A stretch of 64,000 nucleotides of DNA from Burkholderia latens (GTDB lineage Bacteria; Pseudomonadota; Gammaproteobacteria; Burkholderiales; Burkholderiaceae): contig NZ_CP013435.1 in assembly GCF_001718795.1 (NCBI RefSeq), positions 2,976,001-3,040,000 of the forward strand, in the 5' to 3' direction. Positions 45,547-55,175 of this stretch are shown here, in pieces (the stretch's first letter is position 1; each line of letters starts with the position of its first letter). The translations under genes and the position numbers were made by a program. Below the pieces are notes generated by a model, which saw only the letters and a program-made list of their open reading frames with translations, did no database searches and was not told where the DNA came from.

Positions 45547-46667
45547 CCGAGCCCCACGTTCTGGAACAGGATCGCGAACACCGCATCCGCGAGGATTACG
45601 ACCGTGATCGACGTGACGACCGACGTCGTCGTGCCTTCGCCGAGGCTCTGCGAATTCGCCTTGATCCGGAAGCCGAAGTGGCACGCGACCAGCGCGATCA
45701 GCATCCCGAACACGACACCCTTGCCGATGCCGATGTACAGGTTCGCGATCGGTACGACGCCCGGCAGCGAGCGCACGAAATAGTTGACGTCGATCCCGAG
45801 CACCAGCTTCGCGGCGAGCGCGCCGCCCGTGAGCGCGATGATGTTGGTCCACATCACGAGCAGCGGCATCGCGACGCCGAGCGCGAGTACGCGCGGCAGG
45901 ATCAGCCGCAATCCGTGCGGAATGCCCATCACGCGCATCGCGTCGAGTTCTTCGGTCACGCGCATCACGCCGATCTGCGCGGTGATCGCCGATCCCGAGC
46001 GGCCCGCGACGAGGATTGCCGACAGCACAGGCCCGAGCTCGCGGATCACCGACAGCCCGAGGATGTTCACGATGTAGCGATTTGCGCCGAACATCTGCAG
46101 CTGCTGCGCGGACAGGTAGCTGAGCACGATGCCGATCAGGAACGCGACCAGCGCGGTGATCGGCAGCGCCTGCGTGCCGGCGCTGTAGATGTTCGCCGAG
46201 GTTTCCTTCCACGGCATCGTCTGCGGACGGCGCAGCACCGACAGCGCGTCGAGAATCACGCGGCCGAACATCGCGATGCCGCCCTGCAGATGTTCGCCGA
46301 ATGCGAAGATTGCCTGGCCGAGCCGCGTGACGGGATCGAACCGCACGACGCGCTCGGGCGCCTCGCGCTGGCTGTCGAGGCGTTCGATCCGCTCGAAGAT
46401 CGTGCGCTGCGTGTCGCTCAGCGCGACGCCGGACGGCAGCTTGCGGCCCCACACGCGCCACAGCGCCTGGCCGCCGACGTGGTCGAGCCGTTCGATGCCG
46501 GACAGATCCCATTCGCTCACGCGCCCGGACGCGATGCCCGCGACGCGGCGCGCGACCGCGCCGCGGTTGCGCGCGAGCGCGAGCGCCGTCCACTGGCCGT
46601 ACAGGCGCACCGTCTGGCCCTGACTGCCGGCGTCGACCGACAGGCCGGGAGGAGTCTCGAAGTCCAA
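45543..46667 (-). CDS. mlaE: MlaE-family permease with N-terminal STAS-like domain
   Basis: About 374 residues. The first ~100 form a STAS-like soluble domain (VRLYGQWTALALARNRGAVA, WDLSGIERLDHVGGQALWRV), unlike E. coli where MlaB is separate; the rest is the MlaE membrane domain with GANRYIVNILGLSVIRELGPVL and the coupling EELDAMRVMGIP. I take the TTG at 46667 (TTGGACTTCGAG) because a TACAAT box lies 34 bases before it. An ATG at 46808 would place the start upstream of that promoter and add 47 Arg-rich residues. Confidence 0.88.
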   Translation of the reverse strand: MDFETPPGLSVDAGSQGQTVRLYGQWTALALARNRGAVARRVAGIASGRVSEWDLSGIERLDHVGGQALWRVWGRKLPSGVALSDTQRTIFERIERLDSQREAPERVVRFDPVTRLGQAIFAFGEHLQGGIAMFGRVILDALSVLRRPQTMPWKETSANIYSAGTQALPITALVAFLIGIVLSYLSAQQLQMFGANRYIVNILGLSVIRELGPVLSAILVAGRSGSAITAQIGVMRVTEELDAMRVMGIPHGLRLILPRVLALGVAMPLLVMWTNIIALTGGALAAKLVLGIDVNYFVRSLPGVVPIANLYIGIGKGVVFGMLIALVACHFGFRIKANSQSLGEGTTTSVVTSITVVILADAVFAILFQNVGLG

Positions 46668-46700
46668 GGGCGGATTGTTTGCAAAAGGATGACAGCGGCC

Positions 46701-46706
46701 ATTGTA
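46701..46706 (-). promoter_or_regulatory. Putative -10 box of the mla-like operon
   Basis: CGCTACAATGG on the reverse strand, with TACAAT at 46701-46706, predicts transcription from about 46693, just before the proposed TTG start of mlaE. The -35 region is poor. Confidence 0.4.
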
Positions 46707-46928
46707 GCGAACCGCCCGGCGCCGCGACGTGACGATTTTCCGGCACGCCGATGCAGCGGGTGCCGCCATTCCCCGGCCGGACGCCTGCGTCGGCGTGCGA
46801 CCTTTCATTCTTCCGTCATCTTTCCTTTCGATACTCTCACGCGCCGCACATCAGGCCGTCGGCAGCCGCGCCGCCATCCCGCCGCGCACGTCGCGACTCA
46901 TAGAACAGAACCCTGAACAGGACAATCG

Positions 46929-48992
46929 ATGCGTCTCCCCCCGCTTTCCCGCCGCCGCGCGACCGGCGCCGCCGCGCTCGCCAGCCTCGCGTTCGTCCTC
47001 GCCGGTTGCGGCGGCGACGACGTCACCGCACCGCCGTCGTCGCAGGCCCAGGCGCCGGCCGGCACGACGGCCACGCTCGCGCTGCTCGAAACGACCGACC
47101 TGCACACCAACGTGCTGTCGTATGACTATTTCAAGCTCGCCGCCGACAATTCGCTCGGCTTCGAGCGCGTGTCGACCCTGATCGCGCAGGCGCGTGCGCA
47201 GTATCCGAACACGCTGCTGCTCGACAACGGCGACACGATTCAGGGCACCGCGCTGGCGGACTACGAGGCGCTCGTGAAGCCGGTCGGCTGCGACCAGACG
47301 CTCGCGATCTACAAGGTGATGAACGCCGCGAAGTTCGACGGCGGCGGAATCGGCAACCACGAGTTCAACTACGGGCTGCCGTACCTGTCGCAGGTGACCG
47401 GCAACACGTTCGACGTCGACGGATTGCCGGCGCCCGCGCAGCAGAAGAAGTGCGCGGGCCCGAACTTCCCGCAGGTGCTCGCGAACGTGATCAGCGCGAA
47501 GACGAACGCGCCGCTGTTCACGCCGTACACGATCCTCACACGCACGGTGACGGCCGTCACGCCCGACGGCAAGACGGTCAGCGCGCCGTTGAAGGTCGGC
47601 ATCATCGGCTTCACGCCGCCCGCGATCATGAACTGGGACAAGCGCTGGCTCGACGGCAAGGTCTACACGACCGGGCTGAAGGAAGCGGCCGAGAAGTACG
47701 TTCCCGAAATGCGCGCGAAGGGCGCCGATCTCGTCGTCGCGATCTCGCACGGCGGGCTCGACAATGCCGCGTATTCGCCGACGATGGAAAACGGCAGCTG
47801 GTGGCTGTCGAAGGTGCCCGGCATCGACGCGATGCTGATCGGCCACTCGCACCAGGTGTTCCCGGACGCGAACAGCACCGTGCCGCAGTTCAATCTGCCG
47901 GGCGTCGACAAGGTCAAGGGCACCGTCAACGGCGTGCCGACCGTGATGGCCAACTATTGGGGCAAGCATCTCGGCGTGATCAAGCTCGGCCTGAAGTTCG
48001 ACGGCAAGACCTGGAACGTCGACAAGTCGCTGACGACCGTCGAGGCTCGCCCGATCCAGAACGCCGACAAGAGCTACGTCGCCGCCGACCCGTCGGTGTC
48101 CGCCGCGATCGCAGCCGAGCATCAGGCGACCATCGACTACGTGAAGACGCCGATCGGCTCGACCGACTACCGGATGAACTCGTACTTCGCGGACGTCGGC
48201 GATCCGGGCGCAATCCAGATCGTCAACGAGGCGCAGGCCGACTACGTGAAGACTTACGTGCAGGCGAACCTGCCGCAATACGCGTCGCTGCCGGTGCTGT
48301 CGGTGAGCGCGCCGTTCAAGAGCGGCTTCGGCGGCGGCAGCGACTACACCGACGTCGCGCCGGGCGCGCTCGCGATCAACAACGCGGCGGACCTGTACCT
48401 GTATCCGAACACCGTGTACGCGGTGAAGGTGAGCGGCAGCGACGTGAAGAACTGGCTGGAGACGGCCGCGAAACGCTTCAACACGATCGATCCGACCCAG
48501 GCGACCGTGCAGCCGCTCGTCAGCAGCTTCCCCGGCTACAACTTCGACATGTTCACGTCCGCCGATCTCACGTACGAGATCGACGTCACGCAGCCCGTCG
48601 GCAGCCGGATCAGGAACCTCGCGTACAAGGGCGCGCCGATCGACCCGAACGCGCAGTTCATCGTTGCGACCAACAACTACCGCGCGAGCGGCGGCGGCAA
48701 CTTCCCGGGCCTCGACGGCAGCAAGACGATCTTCGCGTCGCCCGATGCAAATCGCGACGTGCTGATCGCGTTCATCAAGAAGCGCGGCGCGATCACGCGC
48801 GCGGCCGACGGCGCGCAGCGCAGCTGGCGCTTCACGAAGCTCGCGAGCTCGGTCGCGCACGTGCGGTTCACGTCCGCGCCGAACCGGCTCGGCGACGCGA
48901 CGGCGGCCGGCCTGACCGGCGTCACGCAGGTCGCGGCCGACGACGGCTCGGGCAAGAACCTCGCGATCTACGAGCTCGACCTCACGCAATGA
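46929..48992 (+). CDS. Bifunctional 2',3'-cyclic-nucleotide 2'-phosphodiesterase/5'-nucleotidase lipoprotein
   Basis: A 687-residue exported metallophosphoesterase. Signal with lipobox VLAGC (Cys ~27). N-terminal calcineurin-like domain: LLETTDLHTNVL, LLDNGDTIQGTAL, GIGNHEFNYGLPYL and AMLIGHSHQVFP give the two-metal site. The C-terminal 5'-nucleotidase domain begins near residue 400 and has NYRASGGGNFPGLDG for base binding. It recovers phosphate and nucleosides from periplasmic nucleotides (CpdB/UshA family). It overlaps the next gene by ATGA. Confidence 0.93.
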   Translation: MRLPPLSRRRATGAAALASLAFVLAGCGGDDVTAPPSSQAQAPAGTTATLALLETTDLHTNVLSYDYFKLAADNSLGFERVSTLIAQARAQYPNTLLLDNGDTIQGTALADYEALVKPVGCDQTLAIYKVMNAAKFDGGGIGNHEFNYGLPYLSQVTGNTFDVDGLPAPAQQKKCAGPNFPQVLANVISAKTNAPLFTPYTILTRTVTAVTPDGKTVSAPLKVGIIGFTPPAIMNWDKRWLDGKVYTTGLKEAAEKYVPEMRAKGADLVVAISHGGLDNAAYSPTMENGSWWLSKVPGIDAMLIGHSHQVFPDANSTVPQFNLPGVDKVKGTVNGVPTVMANYWGKHLGVIKLGLKFDGKTWNVDKSLTTVEARPIQNADKSYVAADPSVSAAIAAEHQATIDYVKTPIGSTDYRMNSYFADVGDPGAIQIVNEAQADYVKTYVQANLPQYASLPVLSVSAPFKSGFGGGSDYTDVAPGALAINNAADLYLYPNTVYAVKVSGSDVKNWLETAAKRFNTIDPTQATVQPLVSSFPGYNFDMFTSADLTYEIDVTQPVGSRIRNLAYKGAPIDPNAQFIVATNNYRASGGGNFPGLDGSKTIFASPDANRDVLIAFIKKRGAITRAADGAQRSWRFTKLASSVAHVRFTSAPNRLGDATAAGLTGVTQVAADDGSGKNLAIYELDLTQ

Positions 48993-49852
48993 CCACGAGA
49001 CCCGCGATGCAACCGATCCGGACGATGCGGCCGGCGGAGGCCGGCTTCGGCGCCGCGGCGCGGCGCGTGCTGCGCGCGAAGCTGCCGCCGGCCGCGCTGC
49101 TGGCGGCGGTGGCCGTGACGATTGCCGCAGCGGCCGCGGCAACGGGCTGGCGCGCAGCGGGACCCGCGCCGAACGCCGCGCAGATCGACGAGTGGCAGGC
49201 AATGGTCGCGCAGGCAGTCGAGCCGCACGCGCTCGCACGGTTGCGCACGCTCGCACGGCGCGGCTCCGGCGACGCGCAGGCGGCGCTCGGCATCGCGCTC
49301 GTCGATGCGCACGAGCCGGGACTGCGCGACGAGGGCCGCCGCTGGCTCGAAACCGCCGCGCAGGCCGATGCGAACGTCGACGCGCCGGCGGCGCGGCGCG
49401 CGCAGCTCGCGCTCGGCAAGGCGCTGCTGCTCGGCAGCGGCGACATCCCGAAGGACTATGCACGCGCCCGCGAGCTGCTCGGTGCCGCTGCCGCACACGG
49501 CGACCCCGCCGCCGCTTACTACCTCGGGCTGATCTATCGCAGCGGCTACGGCATCGCCGCGGATCCGGCGCAGGCCGCGCACTGGTTCGCGCTCGCATCG
49601 CGCGCCGGCATCCCGGCCGCGGACTTCATGCTCGCGAACGCGTATCGCGACGGCAGCGGCGTGCCGCGCGACGAAGCGCGCGCGCTCGCGCTGTATCGCC
49701 GTGCGGCGGAGCACGAGCTGCCGGAAGCCGTGCAGACGCTCGCGATGGCGTATCGCAACGGCGAACTGGGACTCAAGCCCGACGCGGACGAATTCCACGT
49801 GCAGTGGATCGAGACCGCACATGCGTTGAAGCATCCGGTGGTTGCGCCGTGA
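48989..49852 (+). CDS. Sel1-repeat (TPR-like) exported protein
   Basis: A 287-residue protein starting at an ATG that overlaps the nucleotidase stop. One N-terminal membrane helix (LLAAVAVTIAAAAAATGW) precedes several Sel1-like repeats with the GxGxxxDxxxAxxWF spacing (YYLGLIYRSGYGIAADPAQA, FMLANAYRDGSGVPRDEARA). Such solenoids scaffold protein contacts in the periplasm or at the membrane. It is coupled to the nucleotidase; a specific partner is not known. Confidence 0.88.
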   Translation: MTTRPAMQPIRTMRPAEAGFGAAARRVLRAKLPPAALLAAVAVTIAAAAAATGWRAAGPAPNAAQIDEWQAMVAQAVEPHALARLRTLARRGSGDAQAALGIALVDAHEPGLRDEGRRWLETAAQADANVDAPAARRAQLALGKALLLGSGDIPKDYARARELLGAAAAHGDPAAAYYLGLIYRSGYGIAADPAQAAHWFALASRAGIPAADFMLANAYRDGSGVPRDEARALALYRRAAEHELPEAVQTLAMAYRNGELGLKPDADEFHVQWIETAHALKHPVVAP

Positions 49853-50075
49853 TCGCACGGCGGCAGCGCACGCACCACCGCACGGCGGCGGAACGCCGGC
49901 CTGCGCGACGCGGGTGATCCCGCGCGTCGGGCGTCGAACGCACGCACCGGCGCGCGACGCGCGGTGCGCAGGTCGTCGTGCCGCCCGTCCTGTCGGTCCA
50001 TACAGCTCGATACGCGGGTGGCAATGCCTTAACAGGCCGCGTCGCATTCACAACAAGACCCGAGAGGACCGGTCC

Positions 50076-50636
50076 ATGTCGCATCGCCTGTCCGGCCTGC
50101 GCGCCGCCATCGCCGCCATCGCCGCCATCGCCGCCGCTGTCGCCGCTGTCGCCGCCGTTCCGCTCGTCTTGGCCGCCGCGCCGTCCGCGTCTCCCGACAT
50201 CTTCAACGCCGCGCTGTGCAAGCCGCCGTTCACGTCGAACCTGATGGACGCGATCTACAACGCCGCGAAGGCGGCCGATCCGAAACCCGACAGCTCGATG
50301 CTGGGCGCCGCGGTCTATCGCCTGCCCGAGCGGATCCGCCGGGACGGCTTCACGACGCAGCACGTCGTGTTCGTCGCCACCGGCATCGGCGTGCTCGTGG
50401 AAGGGGAAGTCGCCGAGCAGCTCGCCAAACGCTACGAGCTCACCCGCGAGCAAGACCACCTGCTGGGCGCGTCGTCCATCGGCTATTCGCGCCGACTGAA
50501 CGTGCGCGGCCCCGGCGGTGCGCTGATCCTCGTGTCGGCCCGCCAGGGTCCGGCGCTCAAGGGCCGCACGCTGCTCGCCTGCGAAATGACGAGCGATGAA
50601 GACATCAAGGCACTCGAGCAACTGGAGCAGCACTGA
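50076..50636 (+). CDS. Secreted protein of unknown function
   Basis: A 186-residue protein with a Sec signal made of repeated Ala-Ala-Ile/Val units; the DNA under it is a run of GCCGCCATC and GCCGCTGTC copies. The mature part has SPDIFNAALCKPPFTSNLMD, a central strand-rich region VVFVATGIGVLVEGEVAEQL and an acidic end. Two cysteines remain after cleavage. GAGAGGA precedes the ATG. I do not recognise a family. Confidence 0.75.
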   Translation: MSHRLSGLRAAIAAIAAIAAAVAAVAAVPLVLAAAPSASPDIFNAALCKPPFTSNLMDAIYNAAKAADPKPDSSMLGAAVYRLPERIRRDGFTTQHVVFVATGIGVLVEGEVAEQLAKRYELTREQDHLLGASSIGYSRRLNVRGPGGALILVSARQGPALKGRTLLACEMTSDEDIKALEQLEQH

Positions 50637-50746
50637 GCGACCTGAAGTAGGGCCGGCGGGCGGGCCGGCGCAGTTCGTGCGCAGGCCGCCGCGGTACGCC
50701 CGCCCGCCGCGCGCATCGCCCGGCACGCGCCAACGTCCCCTGTCGC

Positions 50747-50752
50747 TACAAT
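50747..50752 (+). promoter_or_regulatory. Putative -10 box giving a leaderless birA message
   Basis: CTACAATAGGCGCC ends directly at the birA ATG (50760). A start of transcription 6-8 bases after TACAAT would fall on the ATG itself. No ribosome site is visible upstream. Confidence 0.45.
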
Positions 50753-50759
50753 AGGCGCC

Positions 50760-51680
50760 ATGAACGCCCCCACCTCCTCCGACACGCCCGATTCCGGCGA
50801 CGCGCACATCGCCCGCAGCCGGCTCGAGGCGCACCTGGATGCCGCGCCGCGCGCGTGGCCGCTCGATATCGTCGCCGCCACCGGCTCGACCAACGCCGAC
50901 GTCGCGGCGCGCCTGAAGGCGCTGCCGCGCGCGGCGAACGCCCTGCCCGCGCCGCTCGTGCGCGTCGCGTTCGAGCAGACGACCGGTCGCGGCCGGCAAG
51001 GCCGCCCGTGGTTCGCGCAACCCGGCAATGCGCTGCTGTGCTCGGTCGGCTGCATCGTGCCGCGCGCAGTCGATGCACTCGGCGGCCTGAGCATTGCGAT
51101 CGGCGTCGCGCTTGCGGAAGGGCTCGCGACGCTGCCGCTCGATGCCCGCGCACGCGTGGCGCTCAAATGGCCGAACGACCTGCTGCTGACGGTAACCGAC
51201 GCCGGCACGCCGCGCATCGTCGGCAAACTCGCCGGGATCTTGATCGAAACCGTATGGACCACCGCCAGCGCGACCGCGGTCGTGATCGGCTTCGGCATCA
51301 ACGTGCGCGGCGCGGAAGCCGTTGCCGCGCAGGTCGACGCACTGCGCGCCCGCGAAGCCGCGCTCGCAAGCGGGCTGCCGCCGGCCGCGCTGTCGAGCGC
51401 ATGCGCGTCGGCCAATCTCACCGACACGCTCGCCGCAGCGCTGAACGCACTCACGCCCGCACTCGCGCAATTCGGCACCGACGGACTCGCGCCGTTCCTG
51501 CCGCGCTGGCATGCGCTGCACGCGTATGCGGGGCGCGAGGTTGTGCTGCTCGAACAGGGCGTCGAACGCGCGCGCGGCATCGCGACGGGCATCGATGCGA
51601 CCGGCCAGCTGCTGCTCGACACGCCGGACGGCGTACGGGCGATCGCGGCCGGCGACGTGTCGCTGCGCGAAGCGCAATGA
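50760..51680 (+). CDS. birA: Biotin--[acetyl-CoA carboxylase] ligase
   Basis: A 306-residue ligase that attaches biotin to carboxylase carrier protein. It has the biotinoyl-AMP loop [12 protein letters not shown], the ATP-site KWPNDLLL and GFGINVRG. There is no N-terminal winged helix, so it is not a repressor of biotin genes, unlike E. coli BirA. The stop overlaps coaX by ATGA. Two biosynthetic cofactor genes are therefore co-translated. Confidence 0.94.
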   Translation: MNAPTSSDTPDSGDAHIARSRLEAHLDAAPRAWPLDIVAATGSTNADVAARLKALPRAANALPAPLVRVAFEQTTGRGRQGRPWFAQPGNALLCSVGCIVPRAVDALGGLSIAIGVALAEGLATLPLDARARVALKWPNDLLLTVTDAGTPRIVGKLAGILIETVWTTASATAVVIGFGINVRGAEAVAAQVDALRAREAALASGLPPAALSSACASANLTDTLAAALNALTPALAQFGTDGLAPFLPRWHALHAYAGREVVLLEQGVERARGIATGIDATGQLLLDTPDGVRAIAAGDVSLREAQ

Positions 51681-52465
51681 GCGAAGCACATCTGCTGATC
51701 GACGCCGGCAACAGCCGGATCAAGTGGGCGCTCGCCGACGCGCAACGCACGCTCGCGGACACTGGCGCGTTCGGCCACACGCGAGATGGCGGTGCCGATC
51801 CCGATTGGTCGGCGCTGCCGCGCCCGCGCGATGCGTGGATCTCGAACGTCGCAGGCCCCGACGTCGCCGCGCGGCTCCACGCGCTGATCGATGCGCACTG
51901 GCCGGGCCTGCCGCGCACGACGATCCGCTCGCGGTCCGCGCAATGCGGCGTGACGAACGGCTACACGACGCCCGAGCAACTCGGCAGCGATCGTTGGGCC
52001 GGACTGATCGGCGCGCGTGCGGCGTTTCCGGGCGAGCATCTGCTGATCGCGACGTTCGGCACGGCGACGACGCTGGAAGCGCTGCGTGCGGACGGCCGTT
52101 TCACCGGCGGGCTGATCGCACCGGGCTGGGCGCTGATGATGCGCGCGCTCGGCACGCATACCGCGCAATTGCCGACGCTGACCACCGACATCGCGAGCGG
52201 CCTGCTCGCAGGCGCGCACCCGGAGCCGTTCCAGGTCGATACGCCGCGCTCGCTGTCGGCCGGGTGCCTGTATGCGCAGGCGGGGCTGATCGAACGTGCG
52301 TGGCGCGATCTTGCCGACGCATGGCAGGCGCCGGTGCGGCTCGTGCTCGCAGGCGGTGCGGCGGACGACGTCGCACGCGCGCTGACGCTCCCGCATACGC
52401 GACACGATGCGCTGATCCTGTCGGGACTCGCGCTTATCGCGGCGGAGGCGGCGGCGCAGGATTGA
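51677..52465 (+). CDS. coaX: Type III pantothenate kinase
   Basis: First step of CoA synthesis, 262 residues, acetate-kinase/hexokinase/Hsp70 fold. Phosphate-1 loop [14 protein letters not shown], catalytic aspartate in [16 protein letters not shown], phosphate-2 loop [11 protein letters not shown] and adenosine loop [15 protein letters not shown]. CoaX is the usual kinase in Burkholderia. Overlaps birA. Confidence 0.94.
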   Translation: MSEAHLLIDAGNSRIKWALADAQRTLADTGAFGHTRDGGADPDWSALPRPRDAWISNVAGPDVAARLHALIDAHWPGLPRTTIRSRSAQCGVTNGYTTPEQLGSDRWAGLIGARAAFPGEHLLIATFGTATTLEALRADGRFTGGLIAPGWALMMRALGTHTAQLPTLTTDIASGLLAGAHPEPFQVDTPRSLSAGCLYAQAGLIERAWRDLADAWQAPVRLVLAGGAADDVARALTLPHTRHDALILSGLALIAAEAAAQD

Positions 52466-52663
52466 CGAAGTGCCGACCGGCATCGTGCCGGCGGCGTCGA
52501 CGCAAGCCCGTTGCGGGCCTGGTCAGGGTATCGAGAGTGGAACACGGCGCCGCCGCGTGCGCCCATGCCGACAGCCGGCCGAACGGGGCACTGAATCGAT
52601 CACGCCGGCCCATGCGGGCCGGCCTGACTGAACGAACGACTGAAACGACGAGGAGTTTCGACG

Positions 52664-52906
52664 ATGCTGCGCTGGCTGATCGCTGTTCTCTTTCTCGCGA
52701 ACCTGCTCGCATTCGTGGCCGTGCGCGGCGTGTTCGGCCCGGCGCCGGCCGCCGGCCCGCGCGAGCCGGGCATTCTGTCGCGGCAAGTGCAGCCGGCCGC
52801 GCTGCATGCGATGCCGCTCATGCAGGCGACCGACCAGCCCGTGGTCGGCGCGCCGATCTCCGCGCCGGGCGTGACGGCGGAGCCGCTGCCGGGCTCGGCG
52901 CCGTGA
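52664..52906 (+). CDS. Small membrane-anchored protein of unknown function
   Basis: An 80-residue protein with one N-terminal helix (LIAVLFLANLLAFVAVRGVF) and a Pro/Ala-rich tail ending APISAPGVTAEPLPGSAP. GAGGAG lies before the ATG. Follows birA-coaX; such short anchored proteins are conserved here in Burkholderia, but no role is known. It marks the left border of the decayed mobile segment. Confidence 0.7.
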   Translation: MLRWLIAVLFLANLLAFVAVRGVFGPAPAAGPREPGILSRQVQPAALHAMPLMQATDQPVVGAPISAPGVTAEPLPGSAP

Positions 52907-52922
52907 CGGCGCCGCGCGCGTA

Positions 52923-53788
52923 TCAGGGCTGCTGCGCGCGCACCTTCTTCAGGTCATGGACTACTTGGGCATCGCGTGCGTTGAGGTACGGCAACATCTT
53001 GATCGCGTAGTCCAACGCGTCGCGCCAGAACCGCTGAGCGTCAGGCGGATCGGGCATTCCGTCAGCCGCAGGCCGCTGGAACAAGTCGTCCACCAATTCA
53101 CGGATCGTCTTGTCAGGGTCTTCCAGCGGCAGCGTAATCGAGTCCATCGCCGCGCCGTCATCAGGACCGCCGGCCATAAGCCATGTTGCAAACCCGATCG
53201 ACCGTTCATTCTTGAAAATCGTGATCGCCTCGATGTTGCCTGCTTGTCTCCAACGAGTAGGTCCGGGAATAATGCAGAGCGTATCGGTCGGCATCTTGAG
53301 CATGCCGATCGGCACATCTTCCGCGATATAGCCGGCATCGAGCAGGCGGTGCAGCGGTGGCGTCGGCTCGTAAAAAACACCCCTTTCCGTACCTCAAATG
53401 CCAGCCACATGGCGCTGTACTGAGCGCCCCCGGCGAGTGCGTCCGCAGAGCGACCTTCAGCGCCGTGCGGCACGAGATCCCGCGTGAAGCGATCGAAATA
53501 GCGCGTCAAACGCAGGATGCCATGCGAGCGCAGCATTTCGGTCAGCGTCGGCGACGCCACGCGATCGGTCGCGGCTCACAACGAGTCCCACGCGAGGAGC
53601 GCACCTGTGACCCGATAGCGCACCGGTCCAGGCAAGCGCGCGAGCGTCGGATCGGAGATTGCGTCGCCCGAGCGCACCAACGCGGTAACGAGCCGCTGAC
53701 GAATGTCGGCCCGTATTGCCTGACGCTGGACCTCAGATACCAAAGCGGTATTACGCGGCGATGCGCCGGTCAATACGGCTTCCTTCAT
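52923..53788 (-). pseudogene. Broken gene of unknown function (in-frame stop and frameshift)
   Basis: From ATG 53788 (GAGGGA upstream) the frame reads about 70 residues to a TGA at 53576-53578 (LLAWDSL-stop). The same frame then continues with AATDRVASPTLTEMLRSHG and TRYFDRFTRDLVPHG, and shifts near an A6 run at about 53373-53378, after which YEPTPPLHRLLDAGYIAEDV and a well-formed C-terminus to 52923 follow. A single ancestral protein near 290 residues explains this best. Two adjoining genes, one frameshifted, is the alternative. Family not recognised; the position beside PAAR suggests a type VI effector, immunity or adaptor protein. Confidence 0.5.
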
Positions 53789-53821
53789 CCGATCCGTCGA
53801 TTCCCTCGTACGCAATGCAAT

Positions 53822-54085
53822 TTACTCAAGGGACGAAATCAATCGTGCGCCGCACTCCGTCAGATCATCGTGAAATGCGACCGGCGTACCGTGATGATTG
53901 CGCGCGCCGTCTAGCGGAATGATCCTGAACTGGCCGCCGCACTTCGGGCACCATGTCAGGTGGTCTTTCAGCGCAACCGGAACGCCCAGCGCCGTCAGAT
54001 CATCGCTCGCAGTGATCACTTCGCCGCCGTGGGTCGTCTTGTCATGCAAGCGGATCACGCCGCGTCCGTTCTCGTCTTTCATCAT
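53822..54085 (-). CDS. PAAR-domain protein (type VI secretion spike tip)
   Basis: An 87-residue protein: HDKTTHGGEVITASDDLTA is the first PAAR hairpin and GTPVAFHDDLTECGARL the last; in between WCPKCGG adds two cysteines near a likely zinc site. Such proteins cap the VgrG spike and carry effectors. The ATG at 54085 overlaps the DUF6708 stop (TGATG), so translation is coupled. Size is that of an orphan PAAR without fused toxin, so the effector must be separate. Confidence 0.88.
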   Translation of the reverse strand: MMKDENGRGVIRLHDKTTHGGEVITASDDLTALGVPVALKDHLTWCPKCGGQFRIIPLDGARNHHGTPVAFHDDLTECGARLISSLE

Positions 54086-55173
54086 CAACCTCGCGTTCCG
54101 ACGTACGAGCCAGCAACCGCCGGGTTCTCGAGCCACGCCATCGCGAAGCGTTTGCCATCCGGTTCGCCGACCCAGCCCTCGGTCTTAGCTTTTGCTTCGT
54201 TGGGATAGTCTCCGCGCTGCTGGGCCAGCACAGTATCCCCCCATCCAACCGGCGTACCTGAACGCGGCTGTGCATAAGGGTCGTTCGGATCGACCTCGCT
54301 AATCTTCGCAATTTCGGAAGGCCAGATCGGGTCGCGACTAGTCGAATTAGCTAGGATGCGCATCGCGGTAAAGGCGAGTATGAATGGCATCATGATGATG
54401 CGCCAGAGCACGGGGGCCTGCATGCCAAAACCGTACAGCGAAAACAGGAATGATTCGCGTGGTGTTTCGTCTTCCGTGTGGAACAGCATTGGCTTCGGCA
54501 AGCCGTGCGGGCCGTCGCTCATGTACTTGCACCAGTAGTTCCACTGTGCAAGCGCCATTTCGACCTCGGCGGCAGGCATCCACTCGCGGCCGATCGAGAA
54601 GACTCGCGTGACGTTGCCTTGGTCGTTAACCGTGTAATGACGGATATGAAACAACTCGCCGAAGGTCGACATCTCGCGATGCAGGCAAAAAATCGACTCC
54701 TTTGACCATGGCACCTCCCATACGATGTCTCCCTCGCTGGACTTGGCGAAGTGCCGACGCTTCCGGATAGCGTACAGCTTGCGCTCACCTCGGTGAAAGC
54801 GTATCGGACGGCGACGAAGTCCAAAGAACAAACCTTGACCAAATTTCCACACAATAAACGCGAAAATCAATGAGATCAGCAAGGCAATGAGATCACCCAT
54901 TACGCTTCCAGAATATGGGTACCGAATTTCCGTGAGCCAATACAAGTATGGCCCAATACAAATTCCAGCAATACCGATCGGCATAGCCGCAGCGGACCAT
55001 TGCTTTTCTAGAAAAGACGGCTCGATTACGTCCATGTATACGCTGTTAATTTTGAATATTGTTCCAAAATCTTGTGCGTTCGGGCCGACAGGTTGATCAA
55101 TGTGCAGTCGATGCGCCATGTCCCATTCAGGGACCGGCTTACCTATGCACTTCTTCATCAATCTTTCGTCCAC
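54085..55173 (-). CDS. DUF6708 membrane protein, linked to PAAR
   Basis: A 362-residue protein with a soluble start, two adjacent membrane helices (AMPIGIAGICIGPYLYW, GDLIALLISLIFAFIVW), a beta-rich middle with PIRFHRGERKLYAIRKRRHF, a third hydrophobic stretch near residue 275 and a polar tail. This layout is DUF6708, often encoded between type VI effectors and PAAR proteins. GTG 55173 is chosen because GGAGG lies six bases before it; an ATG five codons on is weaker. Role likely effector accessory or chaperone; not established. Confidence 0.8.
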   Translation of the reverse strand: MDERLMKKCIGKPVPEWDMAHRLHIDQPVGPNAQDFGTIFKINSVYMDVIEPSFLEKQWSAAAMPIGIAGICIGPYLYWLTEIRYPYSGSVMGDLIALLISLIFAFIVWKFGQGLFFGLRRRPIRFHRGERKLYAIRKRRHFAKSSEGDIVWEVPWSKESIFCLHREMSTFGELFHIRHYTVNDQGNVTRVFSIGREWMPAAEVEMALAQWNYWCKYMSDGPHGLPKPMLFHTEDETPRESFLFSLYGFGMQAPVLWRIIMMPFILAFTAMRILANSTSRDPIWPSEIAKISEVDPNDPYAQPRSGTPVGWGDTVLAQQRGDYPNEAKAKTEGWVGEPDGKRFAMAWLENPAVAGSYVGTRG

Positions 55174-55175
55174 GC

